The translations under genes and the position numbers were made by a program. A model generated the notes under the pieces. It searched no databases. It was not told the origin of the DNA and was given only the letters and a program-made list of their open reading frames with translations. DNA of 6,897 nt from Chlamydia trachomatis (GTDB lineage Bacteria; Chlamydiota; Chlamydiia; Chlamydiales; 2-12-FULL-49-11), in assembly GCA_945870925.1 (NCBI GenBank), contig CAMBTZ010000074.1, forward strand, positions 1-6,897, read 5' to 3'. Every line of letters starts with the position of its first letter. The stretch's first letter is position 1. This document shows positions 1 to 5,144 of the stretch, piece by piece.

Positions 1-216
1 CTAACTCATATTAGCAATACACCTATTTATAGCAATAATTTCTATACAAGCCCAACCTACAAGACATGGAAGCCTCTAAAAGTTGTTTATCCAGGAGGAC
101 ATGTTTTTGATGATCATTATATTTGGGTAGTTTACGGAAAGCAAGATCATGAATGTTGGGTCATGAAGATTGATAAACAATCATTACTAAACAGTCTAGT
201 ACCCTGTCGGACATAA
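1..216 (+). CDS. Exported-type beta-propeller protein paralogue, C-terminal fragment (5' end outside window)
   Basis: The reading frame is open from the first base to TAA at 214-216 and gives the last 71 residues of a protein whose start lies left of the window. It aligns with the C-terminus of the complete gene at 312-1397 with one single-residue gap. I count about 36 identities in about 68 aligned positions, including NFY, DHYIWVVYG, KQDHE, KIDK and LLNSL. The retained part is the last propeller blade (VVYPGGHVFDDHYIWVVYG) plus the C-terminal tail. By homology it should be a five-bladed propeller related to the GH130/GH43/GH32 glycosidase fold, but only one blade can be seen. The next gene starts 95 bp downstream on the same strand, so the two are a tandem duplicate pair. 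The identity level suggests an old duplication. Whether this copy has an export signal cannot be seen. Confidence 0.85.
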   Translation, partial: LTHISNTPIYSNNFYTSPTYKTWKPLKVVYPGGHVFDDHYIWVVYGKQDHECWVMKIDKQSLLNSLVPCRT

Positions 217-311
217 ATTTATAAAAAAACTAGACTCCTTTCCCGCTTAAAGGTATTCTCTTCCTTTCAAAGAATTTAAACTCTTGTTTTACACTTATGA
301 TTTTGAAATAA

Positions 312-1397
312 ATGCGGTGGAAATCCATGATTATAAATAAGTTAATTTATATAACAAAATTATGGTTACTATGCTTTGTTTTACCACTTTTAGCTAATAG
401 AAATATTGATCTTGAGACAAAAGCCCAAGACTTTGTTCTCAACACAAAAAAAATTGAAATCCCTGGGCATCCGCACGCATTTAATGCATCAATTGTTTAT
501 TGGAGAGGCTCATTAATTCTTAGTTTTCGTGAATTACCCCTGCCAAATAAAGCGCTTGCCTGTTCCATACAATCATCAAGTCTTTCGCGAGTAGGACTTG
601 TTTTTCTAAATGACGACCTTACACTTGCTAGCGACCCATATGTATTAGATCTTCCCGGGGCCACATTTGAAGGTGAGATACTCGCCAGATCAGAAGACGC
701 ACGACTAATTAATGTCGATGAGCACCTCTATATTGTTTACAGCGATAACAGCAATCAAATTGTGACTGAAGGGGGCTTTAGAATGCACGTTGGCAAACTC
801 GATTTTGATGGAACTTGCTTCAGCTTAACAAATCTCGAAGCACTTACTGATTTCCCGGGACAATCCCTAAAAAGACGAGAAAAAAACTGGGTCCCCTTTG
901 AATATAAAGGAGATTTACTATTAGTCTATAGCATTCTCCCACATAAGATTTTTAAGCCACGGCTAGATGGATCTGGTAAATGTGACTTCCTCGATTCCTC
1001 GCGTACTGAAATTTCATGGAAATGGGGCGAACTGCGTGGCGGTACACCAGCACTTCGGAACAAAGACGAATATCTTGCTTTTTTTCACTCGTCAATGAAT
1101 ATTACAACAGAACATTCTAATGGTCAGTCTATCCCCCACTATTTTATCGGAGCTTATACATTTAATAAGGATGCCCCCTTTAATATTACAAGCATTAGCC
1201 CCGAACCAATTATAGGGAAAAATTTCTATAAAGGAGCCTCCTACGCTCCCTATTGGCATCCTGTTCAAGTTGTCTTCCCCTGCGGATTTGTTTTTAATGA
1301 AGATTACATTTGGCTTGCTTACGGACGCCAAGATCATGAAATTTGGATTGCAAAAATCGATAAAGCAGGCCTCTTAAATAGCTTATCTATCCTCTAA
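312..1397 (+). CDS. Predicted exported five-bladed beta-propeller protein, glycosidase-fold (GH130/GH43-like), function unknown
   Basis: The protein has 361 residues. The N-terminus has basic residues, then a hydrophobic core (LWLLCFVLPLLA, about 17-28), then a polar stretch. This looks like a Sec signal with possible cleavage after Ala28, so the mature protein would be outside the cytoplasm. Five similar units follow, each a short motif, a turn and a hydrophobic strand ending in an aromatic: HAFNASIVYWRGSLILSF (55-72), SEDARLINVDEHLYIVY (127-143), EKNWVPFEYKGDLLLVYS (190-207), RGGTPALRNKDEYLAFFHS (242-260) and FPCGFVFNEDYIWLAYG (322-338). This periodicity, with the EDxR and EKNW.PF motifs, resembles five-bladed GH130/GH43/GH32-type propellers. 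A glycan-directed role is inference, and I cannot assign catalytic residues. Met6 (position 327), preceded by GGTGG, is a plausible alternative start. The left neighbour is a paralogue. The transporter gene begins 88 bp downstream on the same strand. Confidence 0.8.
   Translation: MRWKSMIINKLIYITKLWLLCFVLPLLANRNIDLETKAQDFVLNTKKIEIPGHPHAFNASIVYWRGSLILSFRELPLPNKALACSIQSSSLSRVGLVFLNDDLTLASDPYVLDLPGATFEGEILARSEDARLINVDEHLYIVYSDNSNQIVTEGGFRMHVGKLDFDGTCFSLTNLEALTDFPGQSLKRREKNWVPFEYKGDLLLVYSILPHKIFKPRLDGSGKCDFLDSSRTEISWKWGELRGGTPALRNKDEYLAFFHSSMNITTEHSNGQSIPHYFIGAYTFNKDAPFNITSISPEPIIGKNFYKGASYAPYWHPVQVVFPCGFVFNEDYIWLAYGRQDHEIWIAKIDKAGLLNSLSIL
316..320 (+). promoter_or_regulatory. Weak Shine-Dalgarno-like GGTGG favouring the internal start at 327
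   Basis: The ATG at 312 has no purine-rich ribosome site in front of it; the preceding bases are ATTTTGAAATAA. Six bases separate GGTGG from a second in-frame ATG at 327. Starting there would give a 356-residue protein with a compact signal peptide (MIINKLIYITK followed by the hydrophobic core). The match to the ribosomal consensus is only partial, so the choice between the two starts stays open. Confidence 0.3.
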
Positions 1398-1476
1398 AAA
1401 TTTTGCAAGTTAAGCAAATTAACGAATTTATTGCTCTTATTCCTGAATTTGTGAGAAACTATCCTGTTTCATTATC

Positions 1477-1480
1477 AGGA
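1477..1480 (+). promoter_or_regulatory. Shine-Dalgarno site of the symporter gene
   Basis: AGGA stands five bases before the ATG at 1486 and fixes that start. No other purine-rich site is near an in-frame start codon here. Confidence 0.5.
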
Positions 1481-1485
1481 CGTTT

Positions 1486-2802
1486 ATGGGCACTTTTAAT
1501 TTGATATCCGATTATATGCTATTTGGATTAAGTATTTTTATATTAGCTGGTAGCATATTTATTTCTTTTAAGACAGGCTTTATACAGCTTAGATTTATGC
1601 CAAAATTATTGAATGGGCTTAAGGCGTCAAGAAAAGATCAAAAAGAGGGCTCGCATACAATTTCGCCGTTTAAAGCTCTTTTTACTGCGATGTCGACAAC
1701 TCTTGGAATTGGGACAATTGTAGGGCCAGTTATTGCTATTCGATGGGGTGGTCCTGGAGCGCTTCTAGGATTTTTATTAACTGCCTTTTTTGGCAGTGCG
1801 GCAACTTATTTAGAAGTTGTATTGAGTGTAAAACATAGACAAAGACTCTCTTCAGGTGAAATACTTGGTGGACCGATGCAGTATTTAAAACTTCTGATTT
1901 CTCCAAAGGCTGCAACTTGGTATGCAGTTTTTGGCTGTCTCTTAATGTCGGCTTGGTCAGCAACTCAAGCAAATCAGCTTGTCTCTATTTTAGCTTCTCC
2001 TCTTCTTGGAAAATACAATATCCCCTCAATTGTATCTGCTGGCCTGATTGCTTTTATAATTTTTATAACTTTAATGGGAGGCATTAAACGTATTAGCTCT
2101 TTTTCTTCTAAATTGATTCCGGCAATGTTTTCAGCCTATATGCTTTCAACCTGTTTTATCCTTTTCTCTAATTTAGACAAATTTAATCAGGTTTTTAACG
2201 ATATATTTAGATCGGTGCTTTCTCCTTACGCAATGGCAAGCGGCGCTCTTATTGGCGGAGTTATTAGCGCTCTTCGTTGGGGTGTATTTAAAGGCACCTA
2301 TGCGACCGAAGCTGGCGTTGGCACACAATCAATTCCACATTCTATGGCTGAAACAAACGATCCGGAAACTCAAGGAATACTCGCAATGTTTTCTACCTTT
2401 ACAGCTGGAATTGTCTCATTTTTATCTGGATTTATAGCTTTAATCACAGATACATGGCAAAACCCTGATCTTCCACTTGGCATAAACATGGTTGCAGCGT
2501 CCTTCCAAATTTACTTTTCTTATTTTGGTGTTGCTATGATGCTAATAATTACTATTCTTTTTGCTTTTGGGACAATTCTTGGTAATAGTTATAATGGAAG
2601 CCAATGCTTTCTCTATTTAACAGATACGAAAAAAATCAAATACTACTATGCAGGAACTGCTCTAACTATCTTTTTTGGCTCGCTATTAGAGACGAAAACA
2701 ATTTGGTCCCTAATAGATTTTGGGCTAATATTTCTTGTGGTTCCTCATATGGCAGCACTTATATTTTCTACATATAAGCAACCTCGACTCTTTTACGCAT
2801 AG
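1486..2802 (+). CDS. Sodium:alanine/glycine symporter family protein (AGCS family, AlsT/DagA-like)
   Basis: This 438-residue integral inner-membrane protein is close to the usual AGCS length (about 440-500). Family landmarks appear in order: SPFKALFTAMSTTLGIGTIVG (60-80), the signature-like GGPGALLGFLLTAFFGSAATYLE with flanks (88-110), GEILGGPMQYL (124-134), and the TEAGVGTQSIPH loop (274-285), which corresponds to the NEAG region. Hydrophobic segments lie near 11-30, 62-84, 90-113, 145-158, 181-199, 209-227, 248-266, 298-320, 340-365, 386-400 and 407-427. Known family members import alanine, glycine or related amino acids with sodium. The substrate here is inferred from family only. Two positions differ from the family pattern as I remember it: GIGTIVG where GTGNIAG is usual, and TEAG where NEAG is usual. 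AGGA at 1477-1480, five bases before the ATG, supports this start. The stop codon overlaps the convergent gene on the other strand. Confidence 0.9.
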   Translation: MGTFNLISDYMLFGLSIFILAGSIFISFKTGFIQLRFMPKLLNGLKASRKDQKEGSHTISPFKALFTAMSTTLGIGTIVGPVIAIRWGGPGALLGFLLTAFFGSAATYLEVVLSVKHRQRLSSGEILGGPMQYLKLLISPKAATWYAVFGCLLMSAWSATQANQLVSILASPLLGKYNIPSIVSAGLIAFIIFITLMGGIKRISSFSSKLIPAMFSAYMLSTCFILFSNLDKFNQVFNDIFRSVLSPYAMASGALIGGVISALRWGVFKGTYATEAGVGTQSIPHSMAETNDPETQGILAMFSTFTAGIVSFLSGFIALITDTWQNPDLPLGINMVAASFQIYFSYFGVAMMLIITILFAFGTILGNSYNGSQCFLYLTDTKKIKYYYAGTALTIFFGSLLETKTIWSLIDFGLIFLVVPHMAALIFSTYKQPRLFYA

Positions 2803-3569
2803 TTGTGTTTAGATAGTAACGACTCAAGAGCATTGATATCGCAACCGTAAACTAATCTGGGGTGCTCACTAAAATTTCGAGGATCAATACTTTTTGGCAG
2901 TAAAACACCCAACGGTTCTCCAAAGATAGAATCAATAATTTTTTTTCTCATCACTAAATCATCTAGCGCGACACCGGTCAAATCGCTTATTAAAGGGTCA
3001 ATTAAGGAGATTGTTAAGCGATTTACAATCTGTCCGTTTAATCTTTCCCCAAATTCAGAAAAGGTCTTAGTAGCAAGAATTAATGTTAAGATCATCTCTT
3101 TATAGAGAATTTCTCTTGATAGACCGGTCGGTAATAATTTAGTAGGTTCTAAAGAGAGCAGATCACCAATTTGTAATTCAGAAGGTCCTTCACCATCTTC
3201 TTCATCAACAGATGCTGCAACATAAGCCTCCAGAACATCTAGATCATCCCTTGGTGAATATCCAGCACCAATAGCACCTCTACCCAATATCTCCCCTGTC
3301 GCTATTGATTCAATTACATATCCTGTATAAAAACTTCTTACTATATCTCTGTCCATTATTTTAGATATGTCATCAAGTGTTCTTGGCGCTGTTTTCCCAT
3401 ATGCCTGATAGTTTACTGTTTCATTAAAAAGATCTAATAGAGGCACAGCATCACTTGCTGTAATTTTACGAAATCTTAAATTTAGAGACTCGATGCATGT
3501 GCAATATTCGCTTATAAAAATATCACCCGCATTACCAGTTATTGTAACATTTGATATCAGACCTGACAT
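2793..3569 (-). CDS. Hypothetical protein with divergent GNAT acetyltransferase-like N-terminal region
   Basis: The protein has 258 residues, with no signal peptide or membrane segment, so it is probably cytoplasmic. After an extension of about 28 residues, residues 29-105 follow the start of a RimJ/RimL-type GNAT fold: a first strand (LNLRFRKI), a helix beginning ASDAVPLLDLF, a second helix around LDDISKIMD, and a strand-turn-strand (YVIESIATGEILGRGAIG) with the typical TGE turn. After LEAYVAA there is an acidic insert (DEEDGEG, 122-128). A helix near 152-170 follows PTGLSRE, where the acetyl-CoA loop (Q/R-x-x-G-x-G/A) would be expected, but the last glycine is Ser151. The C-terminal 75 residues match nothing I know. 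It may be an active divergent acetyltransferase, an inactive relative, or an unrelated fold. A strong ribosome site supports this start. The 3' end overlaps the symporter gene by 10 bp, tail to tail. Confidence 0.7.
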   Translation of the reverse strand: MSGLISNVTITGNAGDIFISEYCTCIESLNLRFRKITASDAVPLLDLFNETVNYQAYGKTAPRTLDDISKIMDRDIVRSFYTGYVIESIATGEILGRGAIGAGYSPRDDLDVLEAYVAASVDEEDGEGPSELQIGDLLSLEPTKLLPTGLSREILYKEMILTLILATKTFSEFGERLNGQIVNRLTISLIDPLISDLTGVALDDLVMRKKIIDSIFGEPLGVLLPKSIDPRNFSEHPRLVYGCDINALESLLSKHNYA

Positions 3570-3571
3570 AT

Positions 3572-3581
3572 CCTTCCCCTT
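3572..3581 (-). promoter_or_regulatory. Strong Shine-Dalgarno site of the GNAT-like gene
   Basis: Read on the minus strand, the bases just before the ATG (3569-3567) are AAGGGGAAGGAT. This purine run is the clearest ribosome site in the window and fixes the start at 3569, so the 28-residue N-terminal extension is probably real. Confidence 0.65.
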
Positions 3582-3605
3582 TATTTTTAAAAATATTTTA
3601 TATAA

Positions 3606-3634
3606 ATCTTAGATAGAGATTAAAAAAAACTCAA
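3606..3634 (-). promoter_or_regulatory. Candidate sigma-70/sigma-66-type promoter for the GNAT-like gene
   Basis: On the minus strand, TTGAGT (3634-3629) and TAAGAT (3611-3606) are separated by exactly 17 bases. Each hexamer matches the consensus at four of six positions. The region upstream of the -35 (3635-3662) is almost pure A/T with long A and T runs and could act as an UP element. Initiation near 3599 would leave a leader of about 30 bases carrying the ribosome site. Because the region is very AT-rich, chance matches are likely and this is only a candidate. Confidence 0.4.
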
Positions 3635-3707
3635 CATTTTTTTAATAATTCTTTTAAAAAATCTAGATTAGAATTAGGATATTCTTCAAAATTAAAAAAG
3701 AACTTTC

Positions 3708-5144
3708 ATGATCTGCTCAAGACGAGGAACAGTTACAAAATTTTTAAAAGCTATTTGGGAAAATGCATTAGCAACTACTGCAAATTGGATACCGAATGGT
3801 TTTTTACCTAAAACTGTTGTATGGATCACAGCCGAAACTACCTGCGCACTTCTTGCAGAAAATATTTTACCTCTAACCCTTAAAACTGTAGATACATTAG
3901 CTGAAAATAGTATCCCTCTTTATCGAAAACTTCCCTTATTAGGAGCTATCACATTTGTAACAATAGCAGCTAGGTCATCAAAAGTTGCCTTATCGGTTAT
4001 TGCTGTCTCACTACCTCTATTATTACTAATGTATTCTCATGAAGTTTTAGAAAATCAGACCTCCCATTTAGCAGGTTTAATCATAAAATATTTAGGCGGA
4101 ATATTTACCTCAATTGGAGGGGGCTATCTAGGACTTGTATTAACTCATTCAACTGAAGTGTTTTCTGAATACAGATTTAAAATGATAGAGCATGCATTAG
4201 CCGGACAATTATTTGAAGCTTGTGTATTACCTGCTAACATGTTAATTTTCAAACTCCCAAGACTCCTTTCAAGAACGCTAATACAAATGGCTGTATATAA
4301 TAGAAAGCCTCTTTTTCACGCTTTAAGATTATCTGCTAAAAAAGATCCTAATTGCGGAATAATATGCCCAGCCTTAACGAAAATGCTCTACGCTCGATTT
4401 CAAAATATTGACACAAGATCTGTAGCTGACTCCCTTTCAATCCTTATTCTCCCCTTTTTTTCTAAAGGAAAAACACCTTTTTTTTCAGCGCACGTTACAG
4501 CACCTCTTGTAAAGCAGCAGGTTGAAAGTTTACAAAAAAATAGCGGCAATTTAGTGAACATATTATCTAGATCACTTATTGTCTATTTCTCTCATCCTGA
4601 ATCTTATCAAGAAACAGCTCAAGGCGCTTTTTTACCGGCTAGCCTAAACCTTATCGGGGAAAGTGTTATTTGGCATGAAGAAAATCTAGAGTCACTAATA
4701 AAACTTGCATGTTCAACACTTCAAAAAACAGGCGTTTTTTTAATGGGACATCAGATTTATCCAGAGTCTCATTTAGAATCCATTGAAAATAGACTGAGAA
4801 ATCACCTAAAACCATTTATCTGCTTTACAATCTCAAAAGGATTGAACGGCTCTATTTCCAAAGATCCTCTCAATGAAAGAGAAGACCTCCAGCTAATGTC
4901 AATCATTCACCATATCTTGTTTGCAAGCATCATTTTTCCGCTTATGCCAAAAAGCCTTGCAATCGGTTTAGAAAAAATTTTACGTATCAGCTTAAATATT
5001 GGAGTAGCAACGATCCACAATCTTCAAGGATTTAAGCCTAAGACTGAAATTATTGATCCCTCATCCTTAAAACAGCTGAAAATCGATTACTTTAAGCCCC
5101 CATCTCCATCAATTCCCTTAGACGATTACGAAATGGTAGATTGA
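3708..5144 (+). CDS. Hypothetical protein, 478 residues, with paired hydrophobic segments (possibly membrane-associated)
   Basis: I do not recognise this protein. There is no obvious cleavable signal. The N-terminal 75 residues form amphipathic, threonine- and alanine-rich sequence (TTANWIPNGFLPKTVVW). Two strongly hydrophobic stretches follow, VALSVIAVSLPLLLLMYS (93-110) and AGLIIKYLGGIFTSIGGGYL continuing to Thr146, separated by about 11 residues. Shorter hydrophobic pieces occur at 242-251 and 402-413. The rest is mostly predicted helix, rich in Leu, Ser and Lys. The C-terminus is Pro-rich and acidic (FKPPSPSIPLDDYEMVD). A paired hydrophobic hairpin recalls the bilobed segment of chlamydial inclusion-membrane (Inc) proteins, but the length is greater than usual and other membrane or effector roles are equally possible. 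The start has no clear ribosome site (AAAAAAGAACTTTC before ATG), and an in-frame stop at 3693-3695 rules out an upstream start. It overlaps the clpB 3' end by 19 bp, tail to tail. Confidence 0.7.
   Translation: MICSRRGTVTKFLKAIWENALATTANWIPNGFLPKTVVWITAETTCALLAENILPLTLKTVDTLAENSIPLYRKLPLLGAITFVTIAARSSKVALSVIAVSLPLLLLMYSHEVLENQTSHLAGLIIKYLGGIFTSIGGGYLGLVLTHSTEVFSEYRFKMIEHALAGQLFEACVLPANMLIFKLPRLLSRTLIQMAVYNRKPLFHALRLSAKKDPNCGIICPALTKMLYARFQNIDTRSVADSLSILILPFFSKGKTPFFSAHVTAPLVKQQVESLQKNSGNLVNILSRSLIVYFSHPESYQETAQGAFLPASLNLIGESVIWHEENLESLIKLACSTLQKTGVFLMGHQIYPESHLESIENRLRNHLKPFICFTISKGLNGSISKDPLNEREDLQLMSIIHHILFASIIFPLMPKSLAIGLEKILRISLNIGVATIHNLQGFKPKTEIIDPSSLKQLKIDYFKPPSPSIPLDDYEMVD

Larger units (their letters stand above)
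3570..3707. other. AT-rich divergent intergenic spacer (138 bp)
   Basis: This spacer separates the start codons of two divergent genes, so promoters for both should lie within it. It is extremely AT-rich, with an A8 run (3622-3629), a T7 run (3637-3643) and an A6 run (3656-3661). A 12-bp perfect palindrome, ATTTTTAAAAAT, lies at 3583-3594 in the presumed leader of the minus-strand gene. A convincing promoter pair is visible only for the minus direction. For the plus direction the best I find is TAGGAT (3675-3680) with a poor -35. The A/T runs are not spaced at the helical repeat, so I do not claim intrinsic curvature. Confidence 0.5.

Noticed and set aside
237..253. Inverted repeat CCTTT / AAAGG as a terminator of the first gene
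   Set aside because: The stem has only five pairs, cannot be extended, and is not followed by a T run.
284..311. TTGTTT or TTTACA as a promoter for the propeller gene
   Set aside because: No acceptable -10 hexamer lies 16-18 bases downstream and before the start codon.
360..377. Lipoprotein signal at Cys21 of the propeller protein
   Set aside because: The residues before the cysteine (WLL) do not fit the lipobox, which needs a small residue next to Cys, and the hydrophobic core continues past it.
1092..1337. 81-codon open frame on the minus strand inside the propeller gene
   Set aside because: It lies entirely opposite a gene with clear repeat structure and has no family features.
1409..1423. 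Inverted repeat GTTAA / TTAAC downstream of the propeller gene as a terminator
   Set aside because: It is a five-pair AT-rich stem with no T run after it, so read-through into the symporter gene remains possible.
1736..1972. 78-codon open frame on the minus strand inside the symporter gene
   Set aside because: It is antisense to the most conserved part of the transporter and shows no motif.
2252..2437. 61-codon open frame in another plus-strand frame inside the symporter gene
   Set aside because: It is an overlapping frame within a conserved transporter region and shows no recognisable domain.
3652..3680. TTTTAA / TAGGAT as a promoter for the 478-residue gene
   Set aside because: Spacing is right, but the -35 matches only three of six positions in an extremely AT-rich region, which is no better than chance.
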